From positions 1 to 38,193 of the IMG/VR virus record IMGVR_UViG_3300047368_000007: a stretch of DNA of 38,193 bases; one strand, given 5' to 3'. Positions 1-7,625 of the stretch are shown here, in pieces (the stretch's first letter is position 1; each line of letters begins with the position of its first letter). The DNA is from a virus. The position numbers and the translations under genes are program-made. The notes under the pieces are model-generated. The model made no database searches and was not told the DNA's origin. It saw only the letters and a program-made list of their open reading frames with translations.

Positions 1-90
1 GGGTCAAGAGGGATTTTTTGTAAACTTAAAACACATTCCTAAAAAATGGTGGCCGAAAAGGGTTCTAGAAGAAATGAAAGGGATCTACCT

Positions 91-291
91 ATGATCGACA
101 ACATAGAACTAGAGATAGCCGTGAGCATGATGCGCCGTTACAAGAGAGAGATCGACAGCCTCAAGGAACGATACGGCACGGGGGTTAGACCTAGCTGGGT
201 ATCAACAGACCTTGCCCTTGCGTGGGATGCTTACCAAAGCTATGAAAGAGTTGCACTAGATAACGGATGGATCAAAGATCATGACCAATAA
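91..291 (+). CDS. Small hypothetical early protein (66 aa)
   Basis: I do not recognise this protein. It is short, charged and probably helical (many Glu, Arg and Lys; aromatic C-terminal half), with no signal peptide, membrane segment or metal motif. I chose the ATG at 91 over an upstream ATG at 46 because an AAGGGA ribosome-binding site lies about 8 nt before it and the upstream one has none. It is the first gene of the rightward arm, overlaps the next gene by 11 nt and is presumably co-transcribed with it. First genes of phage early operons often act on the host, but nothing in the sequence shows this. Confidence 0.65.
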   Translation: MIDNIELEIAVSMMRRYKREIDSLKERYGTGVRPSWVSTDLALAWDAYQSYERVALDNGWIKDHDQ

Positions 292-496
292 GTCACAAAT
301 GTATAGGCCACAACGTAGAACAATGGAGGCTGTAGAAAATGCAGGCTGGATGTACATAGAGGATGCTATGACAGCCACAGAGAAAGCCATAGACAACGCA
401 TACTGGGATGGGCTGGACCCTACCCCTAAGGAACGGGAGCTTGAGGGCCTACGCATGGCACAGAAAGTAGGAGAGCAGTATGTCACAGACTGGTGA
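281..496 (+). CDS. Small hypothetical early protein (71 aa)
   Basis: Unrecognised 71-residue soluble protein with a basic N-terminus and an acidic middle containing two Trp and several Tyr. No catalytic or metal-binding motif is visible. It overlaps both neighbours: its ATG lies inside the end of the preceding gene, and its last 17 nt contain the start of a tiny membrane peptide. That packing is typical of coupled early phage genes and is the main reason to believe it is coding. Confidence 0.6.
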   Translation: MTNKSQMYRPQRRTMEAVENAGWMYIEDAMTATEKAIDNAYWDGLDPTPKERELEGLRMAQKVGEQYVTDW

Positions 497-590
497 GGTT
501 ATCGGATTGATTGCAGTAATCTGTTTGCTGGTGCGTATGGACCTAATCTTTGCAGGTATGTATTACATAAAAAAGATGTTGACAGGTTAG
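480..590 (+). CDS. Tiny single-span membrane peptide (36 aa)
   Basis: This very short ORF begins with ATG at 480, preceded by AGGAGA about 7 nt upstream. It starts inside the end of the previous gene and stops with TAG at 588-590. Residues about 6-29 form one hydrophobic segment (IGLIAVICLLV then a second apolar stretch), and the C-terminus is Lys-rich, so an inner-membrane peptide is likely. Function is unknown; small membrane peptides in early phage operons can act in superinfection exclusion or host takeover, which is speculation here. The good ribosome-binding site and overlap support it, its size argues for caution. Confidence 0.5.
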   Translation: MSQTGEVIGLIAVICLLVRMDLIFAGMYYIKKMLTG

Positions 591-606
591 AGAATGGCTG
601 TATGCT
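579..606 (+). promoter_or_regulatory. Putative sigma70 promoter upstream of primase-helicase
   Basis: A perfect -35 hexamer TTGACA (579-584) is followed after 16 nt by TATGCT (601-606), which matches 4 of 6 bases of the -10 consensus. It would start transcription near 613, about 50 nt before the primase-helicase ATG. The -35 overlaps the end of the membrane-peptide gene. It was found by eye and untested, but it fits a phage with no RNA polymerase gene that must use host sigma factor. Confidence 0.4.
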
Positions 607-661
607 CAGCCTTGGTGCTGCCGTTGGTACACCCACTAACTAGATAGGATAACAAACTACT

Positions 662-2272
662 ATGATACAAGACCATGAGAGAACCCATCAGCCTTGTCCC
701 TTCGAGGATTGTGGTAGTAGTGATGCCTTTGCGTACAATACACAGAAGCAGATGGGTAAGTGCTTTGCTTGTGACAGGAGTTACCCAAGCAGGGGCATGA
801 GGTTAACCGAGTGGGCGTTAGAAGAGTACCCACTAGAAGAAAGAGAGATGGACAATATGAATACTGTAGTACAACAGACTGAACTTCTTACCGCCAAGGT
901 GCAGCCGTATCGTGGTGTGCGTGAGGATACCATGAACTTCTATGGTGTGCAGACATTGGTGGACAAGCAGGGTGAGGCTAAGAAGCAGGCCTACATCTAC
1001 CCGTCAGGTGGCCGCAAGATACGGACACTACCCAAAGCTTTCCATACTGAGGCAGGGTTCCGTGGTGATGAACTGTTCGGCATGGATAAGTTTAATGCTG
1101 GATCAAGTAGGGTTGTAGTACTCACCGAGGGTGAGGTGGATGCACTGTCTGCATACCAGATGCTAGAGAAAAAGTATCCTGTCGTATCCCTACCCTCTGC
1201 ATCCCCAAGCAAGAAGCTTTGGCAAGCTGACGCAAAAGATTGGCTGGATAGTTTCGAGAAGATCATTCTATCTGTAGATAACGACGATGCAGGTAATGGT
1301 GTAGCAGATAAGATTGCTGGCCTGTTTCCTAACAAGACATACCGTATACCTCACGACAAATACAAGGATGCCAATGAGTTCCTGCAAGCAGGGGCCATGC
1401 AGTCCTATCGGTCTGCCTTCTACAACGCCAAGAAGTACACACCGCAGAACGTATGGAACACACCTGAACAGTTCCTAGGTATCTTGCATGAAGAAGATGA
1501 CGCAATGTATCTACCTACAGGCATTGCTGCCTTCGATGAGGTAGCCTTGGGCTTGATGCAAGGACACCTGACTGTGTTCCAAGCACCTGAGGGTATCGGT
1601 AAGACAGAGTTCATGCGTTACTTGGAGTATCACTTCCTGTCTAACCACAAGGATGTACCTATTGCTATCTGTCACCTTGAGGAAACAAAGAAACGTGGGC
1701 TGCTAGGCTTGGTATCCTACAGGCTAGGCCGTAACCTGACACGCAAGGACCTGATAGACGAGGCACAGATGCATGACGAGGTGGATCAGGCACTTGTTGA
1801 ATTGACTGAGGGTGAGAACCTGTACCAGTTTACCATTGGTGTAGACGAGGACCCAATGGAGATACTCAACCGCATACGTTACTTTAGTCAGGCGTGTGGT
1901 GTTAAGTATGTATTCTTCGAACCTATCCAAGACTTGGCATACTCACGACAGGGTGACGAAAGCATTGAGAAGTGGCTGTCTGCCTTGTCAGTACAGCTGT
2001 CTCGTATGTCAGCTGAGTTGAACGTAGGTATTGTTACCATTGCACACGAGAATGACGACGGTCAGATCAGGGACTGTCGTACTATCGGTAAACGTGCTAG
2101 TGTTGTAGTCAAACTTGAACGGGATAAGATGTCGGAGGATGACGATGACCGTAACACCACCAAGCTACTCGTCACAAAGAACAGACCAGCAGGAACAACA
2201 GGACACGCAGGATCACTCACCTTCGACGGAGACAGCTTCACCCTCAAAGAAAAGTTCGATAGGTTTGCATGA
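662..2272 (+). CDS. T7 gp4-like DNA primase-helicase (536 aa)
   Basis: Bifunctional replication protein that unwinds DNA at the phage fork and primes the lagging strand. The N-terminus has a Cys4-type zinc-binding domain (CPFEDC near residue 12, CFAC near 34). A TOPRIM primase core follows, with TEGEVDALS near residue 155 and SVDNDDAG near 205. The C-terminal half is a RecA/DnaB-like hexameric helicase: a modified Walker A (APEGIGKTEF) near residue 310, then HLEET, and a Walker B-like hydrophobic strand ending FFEP. T7 gp4 is 566 residues, so the length is normal. It is followed by the polymerase, as in many T7-like phages. Spacing to the ATG is long (AGGAT about 12 nt upstream). Confidence 0.93.
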   Translation: MIQDHERTHQPCPFEDCGSSDAFAYNTQKQMGKCFACDRSYPSRGMRLTEWALEEYPLEEREMDNMNTVVQQTELLTAKVQPYRGVREDTMNFYGVQTLVDKQGEAKKQAYIYPSGGRKIRTLPKAFHTEAGFRGDELFGMDKFNAGSSRVVVLTEGEVDALSAYQMLEKKYPVVSLPSASPSKKLWQADAKDWLDSFEKIILSVDNDDAGNGVADKIAGLFPNKTYRIPHDKYKDANEFLQAGAMQSYRSAFYNAKKYTPQNVWNTPEQFLGILHEEDDAMYLPTGIAAFDEVALGLMQGHLTVFQAPEGIGKTEFMRYLEYHFLSNHKDVPIAICHLEETKKRGLLGLVSYRLGRNLTRKDLIDEAQMHDEVDQALVELTEGENLYQFTIGVDEDPMEILNRIRYFSQACGVKYVFFEPIQDLAYSRQGDESIEKWLSALSVQLSRMSAELNVGIVTIAHENDDGQIRDCRTIGKRASVVVKLERDKMSEDDDDRNTTKLLVTKNRPAGTTGHAGSLTFDGDSFTLKEKFDRFA

Positions 2273-2311
2273 TCCATTCGATGATTGCACACACTGGGTA
2301 GGAGAAATCAA

Positions 2312-4198
2312 ATGAAGATAACATCAATGGACATAGAGACTGACAGCTTGGATGCTACACGCATCTGGGTTGTAGTAGCTAAGGATGTAGACACAGGTGT
2401 GGTCGAAGTGTTCAAGCACCTAGACACTGACGAGGCTGAGACCTCACGGTTCAAGGCATACTGTTCTCTTTACGACAAGTTTGTGTTCCATAACGGCATT
2501 GGCTTTGATGTGCCTGTGCTCAACCGTATGCTAGGCCACTGCATAAGCCCCAGTTCTGTAGTAGATACCTTGGTTGTGTCCCGTATGGTGGACTACAATC
2601 TACAAGGTGGTCACTCACTGGATGCATGGGGCAAACGTCTTGGCCTACACAAGGGTGTCTTCAAGGACTTCGAGGGTGGCCTGACACAAGAGATGATTGA
2701 CTACTGCATTAATGATGTTGAGGTGACACACAAGTTGTTCAAGAAGTTCAAGTCAGTGATCTTCCACAAGGATTGGGCTAAGTCTTTACGTCTTGAGCAT
2801 GACATCCAGATCATCTGTGAAGAAATGAGGGACAACGGGTTCAAGTTCGACGAGGCTACAGCTGAGGAATACTTGGGTGAGATACTGGTACGCATGGAAG
2901 AGTTACAACAACAGTTCCAACATGACTTCCCACCCGTGTTGACTGAGGTTAACCGCATCAAGTATCGCCTCAAGGCTGACGGTTCACTCTATAAGAATGT
3001 TACTGATGCAATGCAGAGGTACCAACGTACACGCAAGGTAGACGATGAGCTACTGTGCTATGACTTCGTAGACTTCAAGCCCTCGTCCACTAAGCACCGC
3101 ATTGAAAGGCTGTGGGAGGCTGGCTGGGAGCCAGTGGATAAGACTAAGGGACACCTAGCTTTCATCCGTGAGGCTAAGGATGATCCTGAGAGAGCCGAGA
3201 AGTTTAAGTTCTACGGGTGGATGTGCAACGAGACTAACCTAAGCACACTACCTGAGGATGCACCGTCAGGTGGCAAGGCACTGGCTGAGTGGCTTACACT
3301 GGAGGGCCGTAGGTCTAGCCTGTCTGAGTGGCTTGGGTGTGTTAAGGCTGATGGTCGTATCCATGGTAGGTTCAATCACATTGGTGCGTGGACTGGTCGT
3401 CTATCCCATGCCGCACCTAATCAAGCTAACATCCCTGCACAGTTCCACGGTACACCCAAGTCAGCTGTCGAAGAGGTTAAGGCTAGGTACGATGGTCCCT
3501 TCCGTGGGTTGTGGACAGTAGAGAAAGGTAACTACCTAGTAGGTACAGATGCTGAGGGTATCCAGCTACGTATTCTTGCTGACCTAATGGAGAGCCAAGA
3601 GTATGTAGATGCTATCATCACAGGTAAGAAGGAGAACGAGACAGACATTCACAACCTTAACCGCAAGGCCTTAGGTCTACCACATATCACACGGGACATG
3701 GCTAAGACATTCATCTACGCCTTCCTGCTTGGTGCAGGTACAGGTAAGATCAGCCAGATACTCAAGACAGATATGCGTCAGGCATCACAGGCTGTTGATA
3801 ACTTCATGAATAGTATCTCAGGTCTCAAGAGACTCAAGAAGTCTGTAGTCCCTGCCATTGCAGAACGTGGTTACTTTCGTGGTTACGATGGGCGCAAGGT
3901 TAAGGTACCTAATGAGCACAAGACACTGGCTGGTATGCTACAGAACGGTGAGTCTACCATTATGAAACATGCCACACGTAAGTGGATCAACATGGCACGC
4001 AAGGAGAATATCCAGTTCAAGTTAGTTACTTGGCCACATGATGAGTGGCAGACAGAAGTGTTCGGCTCTAAGGATGCAGCTGAAAGACTAGGTGAGATAC
4101 AACGTAAGTCTATCGAGAGTGTAGGCCTAGAGCTAGGCATGATGTGTCCCCTTGCAGGGTCAACTGACATTGGTAAGTCATGGCTTGACACACACTAA
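2312..4198 (+). CDS. Family A DNA polymerase, T7 gp5-like (628 aa)
   Basis: Replicative DNA polymerase. The N-terminal part is a DnaQ-like 3'-5' proofreading exonuclease: DIETDSL is Exo I, HNGIGFDVPVLNRM is Exo II, and NDVEVTHKLF is Exo III. The C-terminal polymerase domain shows motif A (GTDAEGIQLRILADL), motif B (RDMAKTFIYAFLLGAG) and motif C (WPHDEWQ) with the catalytic HDE. Length is slightly below T7 gp5 (704). I chose the ATG at 2312, after TAGGAG, rather than one 27 nt upstream that lacks a ribosome-binding site. T7 gp5 uses host thioredoxin as processivity factor; whether this one does cannot be seen. Confidence 0.95.
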   Translation: MKITSMDIETDSLDATRIWVVVAKDVDTGVVEVFKHLDTDEAETSRFKAYCSLYDKFVFHNGIGFDVPVLNRMLGHCISPSSVVDTLVVSRMVDYNLQGGHSLDAWGKRLGLHKGVFKDFEGGLTQEMIDYCINDVEVTHKLFKKFKSVIFHKDWAKSLRLEHDIQIICEEMRDNGFKFDEATAEEYLGEILVRMEELQQQFQHDFPPVLTEVNRIKYRLKADGSLYKNVTDAMQRYQRTRKVDDELLCYDFVDFKPSSTKHRIERLWEAGWEPVDKTKGHLAFIREAKDDPERAEKFKFYGWMCNETNLSTLPEDAPSGGKALAEWLTLEGRRSSLSEWLGCVKADGRIHGRFNHIGAWTGRLSHAAPNQANIPAQFHGTPKSAVEEVKARYDGPFRGLWTVEKGNYLVGTDAEGIQLRILADLMESQEYVDAIITGKKENETDIHNLNRKALGLPHITRDMAKTFIYAFLLGAGTGKISQILKTDMRQASQAVDNFMNSISGLKRLKKSVVPAIAERGYFRGYDGRKVKVPNEHKTLAGMLQNGESTIMKHATRKWINMARKENIQFKLVTWPHDEWQTEVFGSKDAAERLGEIQRKSIESVGLELGMMCPLAGSTDIGKSWLDTH

Positions 4199-4213
4199 AC
4201 TAAAAGATATTTT
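4185..4213 (+). promoter_or_regulatory. Strong-looking sigma70 promoter for the SSB gene
   Basis: TTGACA (4185-4190) is a perfect -35 box, followed by a 17-nt spacer and TATTTT (4208-4213, 4 of 6 matches to the -10 consensus). The -35 overlaps the last codons of the polymerase gene and the predicted start site lies about 30 nt before the SSB ATG. With the intrinsic terminator directly after SSB, this makes SSB a self-contained transcription unit. Confidence 0.55.
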
Positions 4214-4248
4214 CTTATAACGACACGGACAGTAAAAGGAGTTCCCGT

Positions 4249-4737
4249 ATGTCTAAAACTAAATACATCGAAGCAACAGGTGAGTTGTACTACGCACGAG
4301 TGTTCCCTCAGAACATCGATGATGCAGATTTTCACCAAGATAAAGGGGGTCAGTTCAACTGTGTGTTCATCCCTGAGGATGAGGGTCAGATGTCTAAGCT
4401 GACAGATGCAGGCTTCCCTGAGTCCATCATGAACTATGCACAGATTAAAGAGTATGAGATTGCTGGTGGACGTAAGGGTATGAAACTCAAACGTAACAAC
4501 AAGCACCCTTCCATTGCTGACTTCGGTGGTGCGCCTAAGGTACTTGACTGGACAGAAGGCCGTGGCTCAAAGGCATGGGACTTCGATGTGGATGGTGCCT
4601 TAGGTAATGGTACCAAGGCTACTGTCAAAGTATCCATCTATACTGGTGGTCGTAATCCAATTACTCGCCTTGAGGGGGTTGCAGTCCTCGACCATGTAGA
4701 GTATGAAGAGGCATCCTCATCAGAGATGGTGTGGTAA
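4249..4737 (+). CDS. Single-stranded DNA-binding protein, T7 gp2.5-like (162 aa)
   Basis: Likely the phage SSB that coats single-stranded DNA at the fork and organises polymerase and helicase through an acidic tail. The body has the alternating beta-strand character and conserved aromatic residues of an OB fold. The C-terminus, EYEEASSSEMVW, is acidic and ends in an aromatic residue, the hallmark of gp2.5-type and other SSB tails. A good AAAGGAG site precedes the ATG. It lies just after the polymerase between a consensus promoter and a strong terminator, consistent with the high copy number an SSB needs. Fold assignment is by pattern and position, not by search. Confidence 0.8.
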   Translation: MSKTKYIEATGELYYARVFPQNIDDADFHQDKGGQFNCVFIPEDEGQMSKLTDAGFPESIMNYAQIKEYEIAGGRKGMKLKRNNKHPSIADFGGAPKVLDWTEGRGSKAWDFDVDGALGNGTKATVKVSIYTGGRNPITRLEGVAVLDHVEYEEASSSEMVW

Positions 4738-4755
4738 TCTCTCTCCCTCAACTAA

Positions 4756-4775
4756 GGCACCCCTTCGGGGGTGTC
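4756..4775 (+). terminator. Intrinsic terminator after the SSB gene
   Basis: An 8-bp stem (GGCACCCC against GGGGTGTC, one G-T wobble) closes on a TTCG tetraloop and is followed by TCTTTTACC. It lies 19 nt after the SSB stop and just before the ribosome-binding site of thyX. It would shorten most transcripts reading out of the SSB gene, with partial read-through to thyX. Confidence 0.8.
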
Positions 4776-4800
4776 TCTTTTACCCCGAATGGAGACTGAT

Positions 4801-5448
4801 ATGATTCAAGTAACATACGTAAACCACATGGGCGGAGATAACTCAGTAGTTAATGCTGCCCGTGTTAGCTTTGCAAAGCATGGCTCCAAGTATACTACAG
4901 AACAGAATGACAGACTGATCCGTTACCTAGCCAAGCACCAACACACGTCACCGTTTGGTCATGCCTTCGCATCCTTCCACGTCAAGGCCCCCATCTTTGT
5001 AGCACGGCAGCTGGTCAAGCATAAGTTCCTACGTTGGAATGAGATCAGTCGTCGTTACGTTGATGATGAGCCTGAGTTCTATGAGCCTGATGTCTGGCGT
5101 GGACGTAGTGCTGACAAGAAACAAGGTTCATCTGACGAAACTGTTGAGTTTTTGAGGATATCAGAGCAAACGGTAAGTGATGCCACGTTTAAGCATAAGC
5201 TACACAGCCTCACCTTGTATCACGATATGATAAACGAAGGAGTAGCCCCTGAGCAAGCACGTATGGTACTGCCACAGTCTACTATTACTGAGTGGTACTG
5301 GTCAGGCAGCCTTGACGCCTTTGCTGATATGTGTAAGCTAAGACTCAAGCATGACACACAGTACGAGAGCCGTGTAGTAGCTAACCAGATCAGTGAGGAA
5401 ATGGTACGCCTGTTCCCTGTGTCATGGGAAGCACTGCTAGATGTCTAA
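4801..5448 (+). CDS. thyX: Flavin-dependent thymidylate synthase ThyX (215 aa)
   Basis: Makes dTMP from dUMP using methylene-tetrahydrofolate and FAD/NADPH. The ThyX signature region is KHKFLRWNEISRRY (residues 73-86): the family motif R-H-R-x7-S appears as K-H-K-x7-S, with the conserved Ser83 and Arg85 kept. His residues of the N-terminal substrate/FAD region (HQHTSPFGH) are also present. Length is typical for the family (about 220). I chose the ATG at 4801, after a GGAG site, over one 30 nt upstream that would lie inside the terminator. With RNR and MazG it forms a nucleotide-supply group. The paired Arg-to-Lys changes are conservative but worth noting. Confidence 0.93.
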   Translation: MIQVTYVNHMGGDNSVVNAARVSFAKHGSKYTTEQNDRLIRYLAKHQHTSPFGHAFASFHVKAPIFVARQLVKHKFLRWNEISRRYVDDEPEFYEPDVWRGRSADKKQGSSDETVEFLRISEQTVSDATFKHKLHSLTLYHDMINEGVAPEQARMVLPQSTITEWYWSGSLDAFADMCKLRLKHDTQYESRVVANQISEEMVRLFPVSWEALLDV

Positions 5449-5611
5449 CATCTGGCGCATATGGGCTAAGTCCCTTGGTGAGAAGGTCGGTGAGACTGAC
5501 GCACAAGCTAACACAGTGGCAGCTATCAGGACGTTCTGGTGGCTAGCCCATATAGCTACCTGCTTCATGATCATCATACACAACGGCGCAAAGTTAGGAT
5601 GGTGGTTATAA
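5441..5611 (+). CDS. Conserved small membrane protein (56 aa)
   Basis: A short ORF starting with ATG at 5441, overlapping the last 8 nt of thyX, and ending TAATG into the next gene. The N-terminus MSNIWRIWAKSLGEK is basic and amphipathic, followed by an acidic linker and one Trp-rich hydrophobic segment (about residues 32-47) that probably spans the membrane. From memory, proteins beginning in this way recur next to replication genes in marine podoviruses, but no function is known to me. Start and end are well fixed by the two overlaps. Confidence 0.7.
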   Translation: MSNIWRIWAKSLGEKVGETDAQANTVAAIRTFWWLAHIATCFMIIIHNGAKLGWWL

Positions 5612-5844
5612 TGTTTACTGTAGAGTTCGAGAGCAACGCCTCTGTTATCACAACACTAGATGATAACGACAGCTACAACGATGTTGAGATGGTGGTTGCT
5701 GACGATGGGTCAGTCTACCTACGTCAGTTCGATGAGATGTTAGGTCAGTACGAAATGGTCTACATGAGCTACCAACAGTGGCTTGACCTTATGACTGCAT
5801 ACTCATCCCCTGAGGGTGCCTACCGATTGGAAGTAAACTTATGA
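5611..5844 (+). CDS. Conserved small acidic phage protein (77 aa)
   Basis: Unknown function. A soluble acidic beta-rich protein: MFTVEFESNASVITTLDD at the start, then VEMVVADDGSVYLRQFDE and an aromatic helix near the C-terminus. The ATG at 5611 shares a TAATG with the preceding gene, which is why I reject an ATG 72 nt upstream. It overlaps the next gene by ATGA. Similar small proteins are, as I recall, common in marine T7-like phages beside the exonuclease, without an assigned role. Confidence 0.7.
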   Translation: MFTVEFESNASVITTLDDNDSYNDVEMVVADDGSVYLRQFDEMLGQYEMVYMSYQQWLDLMTAYSSPEGAYRLEVNL

Positions 5845-6026
5845 CAGTAGAGTTAGAACATATTGTAGTAGCCTCTCTATGTATCTGTTTGTACTTAGCT
5901 TGGAAGGTATACGATCTATCCTTTGAGCTTGACAAACTAAAAGACTTCTCTCTAAAGTCTATTCACGGATTAGCAGAAGCAATAGATGAAATTGAGGATC
6001 ACTTAGATGACAACAAAAACAGTTGA
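5841..6026 (+). CDS. Small membrane-anchored helical protein (61 aa)
   Basis: Unrecognised. Residues about 8-23 (IVVASLCICLYLAW) form one membrane span, followed by a charged helix with heptad-like leucines and an acidic end. This is the plan of a small protein anchored by its N-terminus. It overlaps the previous gene by 4 nt and the exonuclease gene by 20 nt. The topology (anchor plus helix) is also seen in i-spanins and in many unrelated small phage proteins, so no function is assigned. Confidence 0.6.
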   Translation: MTVELEHIVVASLCICLYLAWKVYDLSFELDKLKDFSLKSIHGLAEAIDEIEDHLDDNKNS

Positions 6027-6876
6027 GACTTTAGTAGATGACATGAACGAAGTGATAGAGGGTCGGGGTGGCTGGACAGGTAACCTTGGCTCCATCATGG
6101 GCAACGGCATAGCAACTGTAGCCAACCAACGGTTCAACAAACCACAAGAACCTCGTGCCTACCTGTCCCTCTCAGGTATTGGCACACCATGTAAACGTAA
6201 GTTGTGGTATAAGATTAACAAGTCAGAGGAAGCTGAGAAGCTAAAGCCTAACACCCTACTAAAGTTCTTCTTTGGTGATATGATCGAAGAGCTAGCCTTG
6301 ACCATAGCTAAGGCAGCTGGGCATACAGTAGAGGGTATGCAGGATCGCCTTAACGTACATGGTATCAAGGGTCACAGAGATGCAGTGATCGACGGTATGA
6401 CAGTAGACGTTAAGTCAGCATCACCCTTCGCCTTCAAGAAGTTTAGAGATGGTAACCTACGTGAGGATGATCCCTTCGGTTATATCTCACAGCTATCCTC
6501 TTACGTATATGCAGGGCAGGATGACCCACTGGTTACCAACAAGACACAGGGTGCCTTCCTAGTTATCGACAAGGTTAACGGTCACGTATGCTTGGACATG
6601 TACGACTTCACTGAAGAGTTGAAGACTAAAGAACAAGAGATGCTGGCAGCTAAAGAGTTAGTAGCTGGTGACATACCTGAGGATCGTATCCCACCAGTAC
6701 CTCAGTCTAAGACTAGCCCCAACACCAAGCTAGACATGACCTGCAACTACTGTGAGTTCAATCGTATCTGTTGGCCAGAGGCACGTACCTTCCTGTATAG
6801 CACAGGTCCAGTACACCTTGTTGATGTAGTAAACGAACCACGAGCATTTGAGGTAGAACGTAATGCGGATTTCTAA
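6007..6876 (+). CDS. Cas4/RecB-type PD-(D/E)XK exonuclease with Fe-S cysteines (289 aa)
   Basis: Probable DNA exonuclease of the Cas4-like RecB nuclease group, taking the place of T7 gp6 in degrading host DNA and trimming primers or recombination ends. The nuclease core shows GHRDAVIDG (Asp125), then VDVKS (Asp134, Lys136), the D-(x)n-D/E-x-K pattern, and the downstream QLSSY motif. Four cysteines expected to hold a [4Fe-4S] cluster are visible: Cys62 (TPCKRKLWY) and Cys246, Cys249 and Cys255 (CNYCEFNRIC). It overlaps endonuclease I by 14 nt, so the two nucleases are made together. Confidence 0.85.
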   Translation: MTTKTVETLVDDMNEVIEGRGGWTGNLGSIMGNGIATVANQRFNKPQEPRAYLSLSGIGTPCKRKLWYKINKSEEAEKLKPNTLLKFFFGDMIEELALTIAKAAGHTVEGMQDRLNVHGIKGHRDAVIDGMTVDVKSASPFAFKKFRDGNLREDDPFGYISQLSSYVYAGQDDPLVTNKTQGAFLVIDKVNGHVCLDMYDFTEELKTKEQEMLAAKELVAGDIPEDRIPPVPQSKTSPNTKLDMTCNYCEFNRICWPEARTFLYSTGPVHLVDVVNEPRAFEVERNADF

Positions 6877-7255
6877 AGCAGCCCTGAAGCACGGCTACAG
6901 ATCAGGGCTAGAGGATCGTATCTCCAAACAACTCAAGGCAGCTAAGGTACCTGTCAAGTACGAAGAAATGAAGATTGAGTACAGGGTCAACGAGGTACGT
7001 AAGTACACACCTGACTTCGAGCTACCCAATGGTATCATCATCGAAAGTAAGGGACGGTTTGTTGTAGCAGATAGAAAGAAACATTTGCTAATAAAGAAAC
7101 AACACCCTGAGCTTGACATTCGGTTTGTATTCAGCAACTCTAAGGCTAAGATCAACAAAGGATCGAAGACAACTTACGGGATGTGGTGTGAGAAACACGG
7201 TTTCCTATACGCAGATAAACTAATACCTAAGGAGTGGATCAAATGGCCGCAGTAG
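6863..7255 (+). CDS. T7 endonuclease I-like Holliday junction resolvase (130 aa)
   Basis: Structure-selective nuclease that resolves branched replication and recombination intermediates before packaging and helps break down host DNA. The catalytic set of T7 gp3 (Glu20, Asp55, Glu65, Lys67) lines up with Glu17 (GLEDRI), Asp51 (TPDFELP), and Glu61 and Lys63 (IIESKGRF). Length is close to T7 gp3 (149). The C-terminus keeps the family's KGSKTTYGMWCEKHGF and KEWIKW pattern. It overlaps the exonuclease gene upstream and the next small gene downstream. Confidence 0.93.
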   Translation: MRISKAALKHGYRSGLEDRISKQLKAAKVPVKYEEMKIEYRVNEVRKYTPDFELPNGIIIESKGRFVVADRKKHLLIKKQHPELDIRFVFSNSKAKINKGSKTTYGMWCEKHGFLYADKLIPKEWIKWPQ

Positions 7256-7464
7256 AAGTACACAAGTTTATCGAAGGACCATTTGAATTAGACGATGGGT
7301 CATGGTATAATTTATGTCTTGCCCTTCTTCCAGATGGTGACTGGGCAGAGGTTGAACTTTTCTACAAAGAATTTGATGGAGCTTACGAGGACTCTTTGAG
7401 TATCAATCGTAGCCCTTACCCTATGGAGGTTGATAACGGATGTTTGACTTCGAGTCTAAACTAA
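7243..7464 (+). CDS. Small hypothetical protein (73 aa)
   Basis: Unrecognised acidic soluble protein with several Trp and Tyr residues (DDGSWYNLCLALLPDGDW). No motif of known function. The ATG at 7243 has AAGGAG 9-10 nt upstream; a GTG at 7234 directly abuts that site and is rejected. It overlaps endonuclease I by 13 nt and the next gene by 25 nt, which supports it as a real member of the operon. Confidence 0.6.
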   Translation: MAAVEVHKFIEGPFELDDGSWYNLCLALLPDGDWAEVELFYKEFDGAYEDSLSINRSPYPMEVDNGCLTSSLN

Positions 7465-7625
7465 GAGCACTAACAGAGAACTACGGTCTCATGCTCTTAC
7501 TAGAGCAGAATGAAATCACAGAAGAGTTTGTCATTAGGTTTCTTATAGACGAAGGCATGATCAACTTTGACGACTACATAAATGTTGATGCAGAGATGCA
7601 AGAATGGAAAAGGAACGAAGAGTAA
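7440..7625 (+). CDS. Small hypothetical acidic protein (61 aa)
   Basis: Unrecognised small acidic helical protein. GGAGGT lies about 10 nt before the ATG, a strong ribosome-binding site. Its stop shares TAATG with the MazG start, so translation of MazG is probably coupled to it. The sequence EQNEITEEFVIRFLIDEGMINFDDY is reminiscent of a short helix-turn-helix-like arrangement, but I see no reliable DNA-binding signature. Confidence 0.6.
   Translation: MFDFESKLRALTENYGLMLLLEQNEITEEFVIRFLIDEGMINFDDYINVDAEMQEWKRNEE

Noticed and set aside
18-45. Possible rightward promoter TTGTAA-N16-TAAAAA before the first gene
   Set aside because: Only 4 of 6 matches in each box in an A/T-rich stretch; too weak to list as a feature, although some promoter must lie near here or in the control region.
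594-647. 17-codon open frame between the membrane peptide and primase-helicase
   Set aside because: No ribosome-binding site, no overlap with neighbours, and it covers the likely -10 box and leader of the primase-helicase transcript.
997-1335. Antisense open frames opposite primase, nrdJ and structural genes (here inside the primase gene)
   Set aside because: The sense genes carry clear domains and motifs; the opposite frames show no start signals, motifs or plausible composition.
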